A stretch of DNA of 64,000 nt. It comes from Streptomyces agglomeratus. Its GTDB lineage: Bacteria > Actinomycetota > Actinomycetes > Streptomycetales > Streptomycetaceae. Below, piece by piece: positions 1 through 8,647 of the stretch (positions are counted from its first letter, which is position 1; each line of letters opens with the position of its first letter). The notes below the pieces were generated by a model, which worked only from the letters and a program-made list of their open reading frames with translations, was not told the origin of the DNA and did not search any database. The translations under genes were made by a program, and so were the position numbers. Location: contig NZ_MEHJ01000001.1 of assembly GCF_001746415.1 (NCBI RefSeq), positions 5,896,501-5,960,500 on the forward strand, in the 5' to 3' direction.

Positions 1-1
1 A

Positions 2-1021
2 GCCCAGGTCACCCGCACGCTCGCCGCCGAGGTCTACCCCCACGCCACCGCACCCGACGCCCTCGTCACCACCGGCGGCACCGAGTCCAACCAGCTCGCC
101 CTCCTCCTCGCCCGCGAACGCCACGGCCCCGTGCAGCTCGTCCACGGCGCCAACGCCCACCACTCACTGTCCCGCGCCGCATGGCTCCTCGGCCTCCCCG
201 AACCGGTCGCCGTCCCCGCCCCCGCAGGCGTCATCGACCTCACCGCGCTCGACGAAGCCCTCACCCGCCTGCACCACCCCCTCCTCGTCGCCGCCACCGC
301 CGGCACCACCGACACCGGCCGCATCGACCCGCTCCCCGCGATCGCCGACCTCTGCGCACGCCACCACGCCGAACTCCACATCGACGCCGCGTACGGCGGC
401 CCACTCCTGTTCAGCGACGTGCACAAGACCCGCCTCGACGGCCTGGACCGCGCCCACAGCGTCACCCTCGACCTGCACAAACTCGGCTGGCAGCCCGTCG
501 CCGCAGGACTCCTCGCCGTACCCGACACCGCCGCCCTCACCCCCCTCGGCCACCAGGCCGACTACCTCAACGCCGACGACGACACCGAAGCGGGCCTCCC
601 CGACCTCCTCGGCCGCTCCCTGCGCACGACACGACGCCCCGACATCCTCAAGACCGCCGTCACGCTCCGCGCCCTCGGCCGCCGAGGACTCGCCGACCTC
701 GTCGACCGCACCTGCGCCGCCGCCCACCAGCTCGCCGACCTCGTCGAGAACACCCCCGGCCTCGAACTCCACGACCGGCCCGCCATCAGCACCGTCCTCC
801 TGCGCCCCACCGGCGCCACGGACGACGACATCGCCGGCATCCGCCGCACCCTCCTCACCCACGGCCGCGCCGTCCTCGGCCGCGCCCGCGCCGACGGACG
901 CCTCTGGCTCAAAGCCACCGTCCTCAACCCCCACACCACCCGCAAGGACCTCGAAGCACTCCTCGCGCTCCTCTCCCACCCGGCACCCCTGTCACTCCCG
1001 GAAGGCAGCACCCACCGATGA
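2..1021 (+). CDS. PLP-dependent decarboxylase, 5' partial (DesA-like lysine/ornithine decarboxylase)
   Basis: The frame is open from the first bases of the window, so the N-terminus lies outside; about 339 residues are visible. The group II PLP-decarboxylase signature is clear: a VTTGGTESNQLAL stretch near the start, HIDAAYGG (the PLP-pairing aspartate) and the Schiff-base lysine in DLHKLGWQP. In siderophore clusters this family decarboxylates lysine or ornithine to cadaverine or putrescine. Its stop overlaps the start of the next gene (ATGA at 1018-1021), so the two are translationally coupled. The coupling to an N-hydroxylase is what suggests a desferrioxamine-type role; the sequence alone could also fit an aromatic or glutamate decarboxylase. 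Confidence 0.85.
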   Translation, partial: AQVTRTLAAEVYPHATAPDALVTTGGTESNQLALLLARERHGPVQLVHGANAHHSLSRAAWLLGLPEPVAVPAPAGVIDLTALDEALTRLHHPLLVAATAGTTDTGRIDPLPAIADLCARHHAELHIDAAYGGPLLFSDVHKTRLDGLDRAHSVTLDLHKLGWQPVAAGLLAVPDTAALTPLGHQADYLNADDDTEAGLPDLLGRSLRTTRRPDILKTAVTLRALGRRGLADLVDRTCAAAHQLADLVENTPGLELHDRPAISTVLLRPTGATDDDIAGIRRTLLTHGRAVLGRARADGRLWLKATVLNPHTTRKDLEALLALLSHPAPLSLPEGSTHR

Positions 1022-2439
1022 CCGCCGCCCCCGCCCGCCGGCCCCAAGAACCCGAACAGCCACACGACCTCATCGGCATCGGCATCGGCCCGTTCAACCT
1101 CTCCCTCGCCGCCCTCGCCGACGGTGTTCACGGCGGCCTCGCCACCGCCTTCTACGAACAACGCCCCGCCTTCCACTGGCACCCCGGCCTCCTCATCGAC
1201 GGCGCGACCCTCCAAGTCCCCTTCCTCGCCGACCTCGTCACCCTCGCCGACCCCGCCAGCCCCTGGTCGTTCCTCAACTACCTGCGCACCCGCGAACGGC
1301 TCTTCCCCTTCTACTTCTCCGAGCGCTTCCACATCCAGCGCGCCGAATACGACGCCTACTGCCGCTGGGTCAGCGACCACCTCCCCGGGCTCCACTTCGG
1401 CCACCAGGTCGACGCCGTCCGCTGGAACGCCGAACGCGACGCCTTCGAAGTCGACTTCACCCAGCTCGACGCCGACGGCGAAGCCGAAGCCCTCGGCCGC
1501 GCCTACACCCGCAACGTCGCCGTCGGCGTCGGCACCCAGCCCTACATCCCCGAACCCCTCAAGCCCCTCGCCGAAGCCCCCACCGTCCCCGTCATCCACT
1601 CCTCCGCCTACCTCGACCACCGCCAACGGCTCCTCGCCGCCGAACACATCACCGTCATCGGATCAGGCCAGTCCGGCGCCGAAGTCTTCCTCGACCTGCT
1701 GCGCGCCCGCCCCGAGGGCCGCGAGAAGATCACCTGGCTGGCCAGGACCGAAGCCTTCGCCCCCATGGAGTACTCCAAACTCGGCCTGGAACACTTCACC
1801 CCCGACTACAGCCGGTACTTCCACGCCCTGCCCGAGTCCGTACGCGACGACCTCGGCCCCCGCCAGTGGCAGCTCCACAAGGGCATCGACGCCGACACCA
1901 TCGCCGCCATCCACGACGAGCTCTACCGGCGCACCCTCCACGGCGGCTGGCCCGACGCGGTCCTCACCCCGGGAGTCTCCGTACGCACCGCCGGCCGGGT
2001 CGGCACCACCAAGGTCGAACTGCACCTCGAACACCTCCAGCAGGGCACCCGCTCCCGCCTCACCACCGACGCCGTCGTCCTCGCCACCGGCTACCGCGAA
2101 CGCCCCCTGGGACAGCTCCTCACGGGACTCGACTCCTACATCCGCCGCGACGCCGCCGACCGTCCCCGGATCGACGACCAGTTCCGCATCGTCCTCGACC
2201 CCGCCGTCACCGGTTCCGTGTACGTACAGAACGCCGAACGGCACACCCACGGCGTCGGGGCCCCCGACCTCGGCCTCGCCGCGTGGCGCAGCGCGACGAT
2301 CCTCAACTCACTCACCGGCCTGGACCCCTACCCGCTGCCCCGCCGGACCGCGTTCACCAGCTTCGGCCTCGAACGCCGCGAAGCTCCCCGGGTCCCCGCC
2401 CAGCAACCGGCCCTCACCCCACTGGCCCAGGGCCGCTAG
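1018..2439 (+). CDS. FAD/NADPH-dependent lysine N6-hydroxylase / ornithine N5-oxygenase family
   Basis: 473 residues. The FAD-binding motif GIGIGPFNLSLAAL is near residue 20 and the NADPH-binding motif GSGQSGAEVFLDLL near 220, followed by the C-terminal ATGYRERPL motif typical of IucD/SidA/DesB enzymes. These hydroxylate the terminal amine of lysine, cadaverine or ornithine, the step that creates the hydroxamate iron ligand. The ATG overlaps the stop of the decarboxylase gene. No acyltransferase or NIS synthetase (desC, desD) follows; the next genes are on the other strand and unrelated, so the rest of the pathway must be elsewhere or upstream of the window. Confidence 0.9.
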   Translation: MTAAPARRPQEPEQPHDLIGIGIGPFNLSLAALADGVHGGLATAFYEQRPAFHWHPGLLIDGATLQVPFLADLVTLADPASPWSFLNYLRTRERLFPFYFSERFHIQRAEYDAYCRWVSDHLPGLHFGHQVDAVRWNAERDAFEVDFTQLDADGEAEALGRAYTRNVAVGVGTQPYIPEPLKPLAEAPTVPVIHSSAYLDHRQRLLAAEHITVIGSGQSGAEVFLDLLRARPEGREKITWLARTEAFAPMEYSKLGLEHFTPDYSRYFHALPESVRDDLGPRQWQLHKGIDADTIAAIHDELYRRTLHGGWPDAVLTPGVSVRTAGRVGTTKVELHLEHLQQGTRSRLTTDAVVLATGYRERPLGQLLTGLDSYIRRDAADRPRIDDQFRIVLDPAVTGSVYVQNAERHTHGVGAPDLGLAAWRSATILNSLTGLDPYPLPRRTAFTSFGLERREAPRVPAQQPALTPLAQGR

Positions 2440-2460
2440 CCGCCGCCGTGCGCACCGGGG

Positions 2461-2552
2461 GAGCGGGCGCGGTCAGGCCCGACGAGCGGGCGCGGTGAGC
2501 CCGGACGCGTGGGCGCGGTGAGCCCCGGCGAGTGGTAGCGGTCAGGCCCCGG
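2461..2552. repeat. 23-bp tandem repeat, four units
   Basis: Four head-to-tail units of exactly 23 bp (2461-2483, 2484-2506, 2507-2529, 2530-2552) with core GCGGTSAGSCCC. The unit sits between two convergent genes; the last unit contains the TGA stop (2542-2544 complement) of the minus-strand gene. Confidence 0.85.
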
Positions 2553-3276
2553 CGCGCTCCAGGGCGGGCAGGAACTGGTCGTAGAAGTCCACCTTCAGCC
2601 GGAGGGACCGCTCCTCCACCTCCCGGAAGCAGCCGGCCGACTCCTCGCGGGCGAGCAACTCGCTCAGCCGCGTGGCCAGACGGTCGGAGTGGGACGTCGA
2701 CAACCGCGACACCGCCGCGAGCGAATTCGCCTTGGCGTCGTGCACGTAATGCGGGTGGTAGAAACGGGAGCGGTTCTCCCCGTCGCGCGTCAGCAGCGGC
2801 CCCATCCGCTCCCACAGCCGCCCGTACTCGACGGAGACCAGCACCTCGCCCCAGAACCGCAGCATCGTCAGCAGACGCAGGTCCGCGCGGGCATGAGCGC
2901 CCGCGTCCGCGATCAGCTCGAACGTGTCCTCGATGACCCGCTTCGTCGCCGTCGTCGGCCTCGACCCCACCAGAGCACTGCGGGAAACGCCGAGCTCAAG
3001 GAGATCGTCCTTCATGTCCTCACGGTGCGAGCGCGTGTTCCCGTGGCTGTCCGGGTACTCCTCCCGCAGAATGCTCCGCGCGATCCGCAGCCCCGCCTCG
3101 TCGCGCAACAGGTCGATCGCCAGGTCGTACGACGGAGTGAATGCCAGCGACACGAACCGCCGCTGAAGCAGGATCGCGACGAAGTCCTCCTCCGCCAGCG
3201 ACGCGATGTTCGCCAGTACCGGATGCCCCTTGAACCGCTCGATCAGTTCGTCCTCGAACCTGTCCAGCTCCCGCAC
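2542..3276 (-). CDS. Uncharacterised protein, candidate heme-oxygenase-like (HDO/TenA-PqqC fold) iron protein
   Basis: 244 residues, mostly helical, no signal peptide. I do not recognise the family with certainty. The spacing of acidic and His residues is like that of heme-oxygenase-like diiron proteins: ILREEYPD then SHREDM around residues 70-88, and a later WGEVLVSVEYG then FYHPHYVHDAKA block around residues 140-180. Such proteins bind two irons and oxidise small molecules, or have lost the metal site. It lies 21 bp downstream of a two-TM protein gene on the same strand and is probably co-transcribed with it. The C-terminus runs into a 23-bp tandem repeat. Confidence 0.6.
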   Translation of the reverse strand: MRELDRFEDELIERFKGHPVLANIASLAEEDFVAILLQRRFVSLAFTPSYDLAIDLLRDEAGLRIARSILREEYPDSHGNTRSHREDMKDDLLELGVSRSALVGSRPTTATKRVIEDTFELIADAGAHARADLRLLTMLRFWGEVLVSVEYGRLWERMGPLLTRDGENRSRFYHPHYVHDAKANSLAAVSRLSTSHSDRLATRLSELLAREESAGCFREVEERSLRLKVDFYDQFLPALERAGA

Positions 3277-3297
3277 GATCGTCCTCCGTCCCCCAGA

Positions 3298-4140
3298 TCA
3301 CAGATTGATGTTTCGGATCGACTGGCGCCAGTCACGGAGATCCACAGTGCGGCCGATGCTCCACAACGTGTCCAGCTCGCCCTGGACCTCCCTGCCCATC
3401 ACGGTGTCACAGCCATCGATCTCGATCTGGGTGGACTCGATGGCGAGCCGGCCGTGCAGAAACGAACTGACCAGATAGTGCTCGTCCGTCTTGAACACGG
3501 CAACCGACGGGAGCGAGTTGTACACGCGTACCTGGAGCCGCCCCCGCTCGTCCTCCGGAACGTCGTGGAAGACCGACCCCAGGAGCGACAGGCACCGCTC
3601 GATGCCCCGCTCCACGTCCTCCTCCTGCGCGGGATCCCGCACGGTACGCAACGCCTCGTCCCGCAGCCGCGCCACGGGCGAATGCGGATGCAACAGCAGG
3701 ACCCGCACCAGCACCCGCCGGTCGACGATCGCCTTTCTCAACTCACCGTGGAACTGGTGGAGGTTCGGAATCCACGTCTGAAGAATGGTCACCTCATGAC
3801 CCGTGCGCCCCAGCATTTCGGTGAACGCCGCCTCCGGGAAACGCTGATGCACCCGGATCACGCCCCCGTAGTGCTCCTGCTTCAATTCGCGGGCGATCGC
3901 GTCGATGTCCAGCTTCGAAAGCTGCGCGTCGACATGGTCGAGCACCTTCAGACGGTCGACCTCCAGCAGAAGGAACAGGGTGACCGTACTCAGAATGAGC
4001 AACGTGATCTTCGGGAGCGCACCACCCGGAGCCAGCTTGTCGAGCCACCCGAGCAGATCGGCGAGCAGGACCGCTATGCCGGCCGTGGCCATGAGCGCGA
4101 GCGCGATCCGCTCGGCCCGGTAGCGAATACCGCTCCCCAT
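3298..4140 (-). CDS. Two-TM membrane protein with a cytoplasmic alpha/beta (degenerate PLD-like) domain
   Basis: 280 residues. Two hydrophobic segments at about residues 12-30 and 42-60 are followed by a short amphipathic linker and a roughly 200-residue soluble domain with alternating beta strands (TILQTWIP, RVLVRVLLLHP, RLQVRVYN, AVFKTDEHYLVSS). The pattern resembles phospholipase-D-like folds, but no HxK(x)4D motif is present, so catalysis by that route is not supported. A GGAG ribosome site lies about 8 bases before the ATG. The gene leads a two-gene unit with the heme-oxygenase-like protein gene. Function is unknown; a membrane sensor or effector is an inference from the layout only. Confidence 0.6.
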   Translation of the reverse strand: MGSGIRYRAERIALALMATAGIAVLLADLLGWLDKLAPGGALPKITLLILSTVTLFLLLEVDRLKVLDHVDAQLSKLDIDAIARELKQEHYGGVIRVHQRFPEAAFTEMLGRTGHEVTILQTWIPNLHQFHGELRKAIVDRRVLVRVLLLHPHSPVARLRDEALRTVRDPAQEEDVERGIERCLSLLGSVFHDVPEDERGRLQVRVYNSLPSVAVFKTDEHYLVSSFLHGRLAIESTQIEIDGCDTVMGREVQGELDTLWSIGRTVDLRDWRQSIRNINL

Positions 4141-4243
4141 CGCCCGCTCCAGCTCTAGGCCCCCTGTGGTCGCGACGACCGTACAACGGGAAGATCAAGC
4201 CCGTCCGGCACTTTCGAACAACGCTCCCGAAGAACCCGCACCC

Positions 4244-6052
4244 CTAGAACACCGGCACACCGTCCCGCGTCAGCTTCCAGCCAACCGTCGCGAACTCCGC
4301 CGGATTTAGCGTCCCCTTCGCCTTCACCCACGTGATGATCGTGTTCCGGATCTCCTCCGAATTCGCCCACAACTGCTTCGCGCCCGCGACATGCGGAAAC
4401 GCCCCGCCGCCACTCGCCCGGTAGTTGTTGACCGCCAGAACGAACTCCGCCGCGGGGTCCACCGGCTTCCCCTCGAACGCCAGATTCACCACGCGAGAAC
4501 CGGCCGCCTTCGCGATGTCGATCTCGTACGTCAGACCCGACACCACGTCGTAGTTGTAGTCCGGAATGCTCCCCGCGTTCGTCAGCTTCGACGTGTCCAC
4601 CGGCGCCCCCGCCGGCGTCTGCACGTAGTACCGCGCCGAGAACTCCACATACTCCTTCAGCTGCGCACCCGTGAGCAGGCGCGCCTCAAGGGTGTTCTCG
4701 AACGGGTACAGACCCGCCGCGTCCTTGATCGTGACCTCACCCGCGGGAACCGCCGCCGTCCGGGAGAAACACGACGCCTGCGACAGCACCGGCAGCCCCG
4801 CGTACGCCCCGCCCGCCAGCGCCGCCTTCACCGTCTCGGCCTGTACGTGATTGATCAGGTCGATCAGCGGCTCGTCCTTCCACGGCGCCTGCGCCGTCGT
4901 CATCGCCACCGTCGACGTACCGATGACCTGATTGACGTACGCGACGACCTTCCGGTGCTCGTCACCGAGCAGCCTCGTGATCGCCGGGTCCTCCGCGACC
5001 GTATTGGAGTTGAGGACCTTCGCGCCCACCTTCTCCACCACCCAGCGGCCCTTCGACCACACCAGGTCGAAGTCGAACAGCGTCAGCCGCTGCCCCCACT
5101 TGAGCGGCTCCGACAGGACGACCTTCTTGCCCGTCTCCTTGTTCTCCACGAGGTACTCGGGAATCTCAGTGTGCGCGTGCCCGACCAGGATCGCGTCGAT
5201 ACCGGGGACCTGCTCGGCGACCAGAGCCGCCGCGTTCTCGACGTACGGAAGCTGGTCACCGTAGGACGACGTACCGCTCGAACCCGAGTGCGCCGACACG
5301 ACGACGACATCCGCACCCATGGAACGCAGCTTCGGCACCCACTTCGCCGCCTGCTCCTCCAGACCCGGGAACGTCATCTTCCCCTGCACGTTCTGCTTGT
5401 CCCAGATCGCGATACCCGGGTTCGTCAGACCGAGCACCGCCACCCGCACATCACGGCCGTGCGGCGTACGCAGCCTCTTCATGAAGTACGGAGGAAACGC
5501 CGGGCGCAGCGTCTTCGCATCCAGCGCGTTCGCACCGAGCAGCGGAAAGTCGCACTGCTCCTCGAACTTCCGCAGCACCGGTATGCCGTAGTTGAACTCG
5601 TGGTTCCCGAGAGCGGCCGCGTCGTACCCGATCGCGTTCATCGACTGCGCCATCGGGTGCACCGGGCCGTGCTGCGCGGTGATCGGGTCGACCTTGGCGT
5701 AGTAGTACGAAAGCTGCGTTCCCTGGATCGTGTCGCCCGCGTCGATCAGCAGCGTGTTACGGCGCCCCTTTTCCGCGCGGACCTGGTTCACCAGGGTGGA
5801 GATCTTCGCCAGGCCCACGTCGTTGTGCGCCTTGTCGTCGAACTCCTTGTCCGTGAAGTAGTCCCAGTTGAAGACATTGCCGTGCAGGTCCGTCGTGCCC
5901 ATGACGGTGAAGGAGTAGCGCTTCGGCGGGCGTCCGTCGCCGCCGCCGTGGCTGTGGGCCGCGGCGGGCGCCGCCACCGCCCCGCCGGCCACGGCCACAC
6001 CGGCACCGGCGGCGGCCGAGCGGCCCAGGAACGTCCTACGGTTCAGCGGCAT
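4244..6052 (-). CDS. Secreted 5'-nucleotidase / 2',3'-cyclic phosphodiesterase family (Tat substrate)
   Basis: 602 residues from the ATG at 6052, chosen because AGGAGA sits just upstream and the product then begins with a Tat signal (NRRTFLGRSAAAG, then an Ala-rich core). The metallophosphatase domain has its metal ligands in GTTDLHGN, GDTIQGTQ, GNHEFN, VSAHSG and GHAHTEIP; the C-terminal 5'-nucleotidase domain has VNNYRASGGG, which stacks on the base. It should release phosphate and nucleosides from extracellular nucleotides. It is divergently arranged from the SIMPL gene. No clear PHO box was seen in the shared upstream region, although the enzyme class is often phosphate-controlled. Confidence 0.93.
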   Translation of the reverse strand: MPLNRRTFLGRSAAAGAGVAVAGGAVAAPAAAHSHGGGDGRPPKRYSFTVMGTTDLHGNVFNWDYFTDKEFDDKAHNDVGLAKISTLVNQVRAEKGRRNTLLIDAGDTIQGTQLSYYYAKVDPITAQHGPVHPMAQSMNAIGYDAAALGNHEFNYGIPVLRKFEEQCDFPLLGANALDAKTLRPAFPPYFMKRLRTPHGRDVRVAVLGLTNPGIAIWDKQNVQGKMTFPGLEEQAAKWVPKLRSMGADVVVVSAHSGSSGTSSYGDQLPYVENAAALVAEQVPGIDAILVGHAHTEIPEYLVENKETGKKVVLSEPLKWGQRLTLFDFDLVWSKGRWVVEKVGAKVLNSNTVAEDPAITRLLGDEHRKVVAYVNQVIGTSTVAMTTAQAPWKDEPLIDLINHVQAETVKAALAGGAYAGLPVLSQASCFSRTAAVPAGEVTIKDAAGLYPFENTLEARLLTGAQLKEYVEFSARYYVQTPAGAPVDTSKLTNAGSIPDYNYDVVSGLTYEIDIAKAAGSRVVNLAFEGKPVDPAAEFVLAVNNYRASGGGAFPHVAGAKQLWANSEEIRNTIITWVKAKGTLNPAEFATVGWKLTRDGVPVF

Positions 6053-6077
6053 TTCTTGTCTCCTCGTTCCGAACTGC

Positions 6078-6119
6078 GGTCGCGCCCTCTTGGTCGCGAC
6101 TTTTTTGGTCGCGACTTCA
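6078..6119. repeat. Direct repeats of TTGGTCGCGAC in the divergent promoter region
   Basis: TTGGTCGCGAC occurs at 6090-6100 and again at 6105-6115 with a 15-bp period, and a GGTCGCG half copy lies at 6078-6084. The arrangement between two divergent genes could be an operator; nothing identifies the protein. Confidence 0.5.
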
Positions 6120-6235
6120 GGGGGCGCGACGTGACGCGCGTAGATTCTGGCCCAGCGAGCCACACCGGCAACACCCCTCACACGTTTCGATCTGATGACC
6201 GCCCGCTGTCACACCCGGGTGCGACAGTGGAGAGC

Positions 6236-6955
6236 GTGACCGACGAACCCACGAACCCCGCAGCGAGCCACCCCGCCCCCTACGGCACCCCGGCGGCCCC
6301 CCGCCTCGCCGTCCAGGGCGAAGCACACCTCGAGTTCGACCCCGAGACCGCCCACATCGGCATCACCGTCAGCGCCCGCGGTACGGACCGCCGCACCGCA
6401 CTCGACGACCTCACCCGGCGCAACGGCATCGCCCTCGACCTCGTCAAGAGCTACGGCGACGCGGTCGAGAAGCTGGAAACCGGCACCTTCTCCATCAGCC
6501 CCGAACTCACCCGGCACGGCCGCGGCGAGCGCGTCCGCGCCTACCACGGACGCGTCCACCTCACCGCCGTACTCACCGACTTCACCGCCCTCGGTGAGCT
6601 CACCACCCGCCTCGCCGACCTCGAACTGACCCAGGTCGACGGCCCCTGGTGGGCCATGCGCCCCGACTCGCCCGCCTACGGCGAAGTGCGCCGCCAAGCC
6701 GTACGGGAAGCCGTCAAACGCGCCCGTGAATACGCCCAGGCCCTCGGCGCCGACCTCGCCGCCCTCGTCGAACTGGCCGACCCCGGAGCGGAAGAGGCCC
6801 ACCCCGTACCGATGGGATTCGCCGGCGGCCTCACCCGCCGGTCCATGAGCAGCGAAAGGGCCGAGGACGCCCCCGCCCTCGACCTCGAACCGCAGCGCCA
6901 GACCCTCCACGCCCTGGTGAACGCCCGCTTCGTCATGACTCCGCCCCAACTCTGA
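6236..6955 (+). CDS. SIMPL domain-containing protein (DUF541)
   Basis: 239 residues from GTG at 6236 (a GTG at 6227 is the alternative; neither has an ideal ribosome site). The product matches the SIMPL/DUF541 pattern: VQGEAHLEFDPETAHI at the start, a long helix, then a second strand-rich half ending LHALVNARFVM. No signal peptide is visible, unlike the E. coli YggE relative. The family forms ring-like oligomers and has been linked to oxidative-stress tolerance, but its biochemical role is not settled. It stands alone between the 5'-nucleotidase and pyk. Confidence 0.8.
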   Translation: MTDEPTNPAASHPAPYGTPAAPRLAVQGEAHLEFDPETAHIGITVSARGTDRRTALDDLTRRNGIALDLVKSYGDAVEKLETGTFSISPELTRHGRGERVRAYHGRVHLTAVLTDFTALGELTTRLADLELTQVDGPWWAMRPDSPAYGEVRRQAVREAVKRAREYAQALGADLAALVELADPGAEEAHPVPMGFAGGLTRRSMSSERAEDAPALDLEPQRQTLHALVNARFVMTPPQL

Positions 6956-7009
6956 AGCGGGCCGGGTGAATGCTCATCAGAGCACCCCCGTGCACAATTC
7001 AACACTTGT

Positions 7010-7036
7010 CAATAACCTTTCATGCAAAGGTTGTTG
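7010..7036. promoter_or_regulatory. 27-bp inverted repeat upstream of pyk
   Basis: Arms CAATAACCTTT (7010-7020) and AAAGGTTGTTG (7026-7036) pair at 10 of 11 positions around a 5-base centre. It ends 53 bp before the pyk start. No T-tract follows, so an operator is more likely than a terminator. Confidence 0.55.
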
Positions 7037-7077
7037 GACAGTCATGTGCGGCCAATTACCTACTGACTGGTAAGCCC

Positions 7078-7092
7078 TAGGCTCGACGTATG
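7078..7092 (+). promoter_or_regulatory. -10 element of a leaderless pyk transcript
   Basis: TAGGCT at 7078-7083 ends six bases before the ATG at 7090, and no Shine-Dalgarno sequence precedes the ATG. This places transcription start at or next to the start codon. A convincing -35 box is not visible. Confidence 0.55.
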
Positions 7093-8541
7093 CGCCGAGC
7101 AAAAATCGTTTGTACCCTTGGCCCCGCCACCGACACATACGGCCAGATCAAGGCACTGGTCGAAGCCGGAATGGACATCGCCCGCTTCAATCTCAGCCAC
7201 GGCACCTACGCCGAACACGAAGAGCGCTACCAGCACGTACGCAAAGCCTCCGACGAGACCGGCCGCAGCGTCGGCGTACTCGCCGACCTTCAAGGCCCGA
7301 AGATTCGCCTGGGGCGCTTCCGTGAAGGACCCGTACTCCTTGAACGGGGCGACGACTTCACCATCACCGTCGAACCCGTCCAGGGCGACCGCCACACCTG
7401 CGGCATCACCTACGACGGCCTCGCGACCGACGTCAGCACAGGCGAACGCATCCTCGTCGACGACGGCAAGGTGACCCTCGAAGTCACCAGCGTCGAAGGA
7501 CCCCGCGTCAACACCCTCGTCATCGAGGGAGGCATGGTCTCCGACCACAAGGGCCTCAACCTCCCCGGGGTCGCCGTCTCCGTACCCGCACTCTCCGAGA
7601 AGGACATCGAAGACCTCCGCTGGGCCCTGCGCACCGGAGCCGACATCATCGCCCTCTCCTTCGTGCGCAGCGGACGCGACATCGAGGACGTCCACCGCGT
7701 GATGAAGGAGGAAGGCCGCCACCTCCCCGTCATCGCGAAGATCGAAAAGCCGCAGGCCGTCGAGAACATCGACGACATCGTCGCCGCCTTCGACGGCATC
7801 ATGGTCGCCCGCGGCGACCTCGGCGTCGAAATGCCCCTCGAACAAGTCCCGATCGTGCAAAAGCGCGCCATCAAACTCGCCAAGCGCAACGCCAAACCGG
7901 TCATCGTCGCCACCCAAATGCTCGACTCGATGATCGAGAACTCCCGCCCCACCCGTGCGGAAGCCTCCGACGTCGCCAACGCCGTCATCGACGGCACCGA
8001 CGCCGTCATGCTCTCCGGCGAAACCAGCGTCGGCAAATACCCCATCGAGACCGTCCGCACCATGGGCCGCATCGTCGAAGCCGCGGAGGAGGACATCCTC
8101 GCCAAGGGCCTCCCGCCACTCACCGAACGCAACAAACCCCGCACCCAGGGCGGAGCCGTCGCCCGCGCCGCAGCCGACATCGGCGACTTCCTCGGCGCCA
8201 AGTTCCTCGTGGCCTTCACCCAGTCCGGCGACACCGTGAAGCGCCTCTCCCGCTACCGCTCGCCCATCCCACTGCTCGCCTTCACACCCGACCCGGCGAC
8301 CCGCTCCCAGCTCAACCTCACCTGGGGCGTCGAAACCTTCCTCGGCCCCCACGTCGACTCCACGGACGCCATGGTCGCCCAGGTCGACGAACACCTCCTG
8401 CGCATCGGCCGCTGCCAGAAGGGCGACATCGTGATCATCACGGCCGGCTCCCCGCCCGGCATCGCCGGCTCCACCAACCTCGTCCGCGTCCACCACATCG
8501 GCGAGGACGACACCGCCGCCGGCCAGGCCGTCAACGCGTAA
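7090..8541 (+). CDS. pyk: Pyruvate kinase
   Basis: 483 residues, full length for the family. It catalyses phosphoenolpyruvate plus ADP to pyruvate plus ATP, the last step of glycolysis. Visible motifs are the N-terminal RRAKIVCTLGP, the active-site block around VIAKIEKPQAVENID (catalytic Lys and metal-binding Glu), ARGDLGVE, and the C-terminal regulatory domain with GDTVKRLSRYR. The ATG lacks a ribosome site and lies just after a -10 element. A strong hairpin follows at 8611-8634. Next comes the ANTAR regulator after a tRNA and an inserted endonuclease gene. Confidence 0.97.
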   Translation: MRRAKIVCTLGPATDTYGQIKALVEAGMDIARFNLSHGTYAEHEERYQHVRKASDETGRSVGVLADLQGPKIRLGRFREGPVLLERGDDFTITVEPVQGDRHTCGITYDGLATDVSTGERILVDDGKVTLEVTSVEGPRVNTLVIEGGMVSDHKGLNLPGVAVSVPALSEKDIEDLRWALRTGADIIALSFVRSGRDIEDVHRVMKEEGRHLPVIAKIEKPQAVENIDDIVAAFDGIMVARGDLGVEMPLEQVPIVQKRAIKLAKRNAKPVIVATQMLDSMIENSRPTRAEASDVANAVIDGTDAVMLSGETSVGKYPIETVRTMGRIVEAAEEDILAKGLPPLTERNKPRTQGGAVARAAADIGDFLGAKFLVAFTQSGDTVKRLSRYRSPIPLLAFTPDPATRSQLNLTWGVETFLGPHVDSTDAMVAQVDEHLLRIGRCQKGDIVIITAGSPPGIAGSTNLVRVHHIGEDDTAAGQAVNA

Positions 8542-8610
8542 CACCGCCGATGCGGCCCGGCGACCCCGGGCCCCGCACCGCACACCGCACACCACGCGGC
8601 ACGACGACAA

Positions 8611-8634
8611 GGGCCCCCGCACCCCTGGGGGCCC
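8611..8634. terminator. Bidirectional hairpin between pyk and the endonuclease gene
   Basis: GGGCCCCC (8611-8618) pairs with GGGGGCCC (8627-8634), 8 bp, 8-base loop, between two convergent genes; no T-tract. Confidence 0.65.
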
Positions 8635-8647
8635 GCCCTGCGGGGCG

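Noticed and set aside
3298..4140. Active phospholipase D
   Set aside because: No HxK(x)4D motif is present; only the general fold pattern is suggestive.
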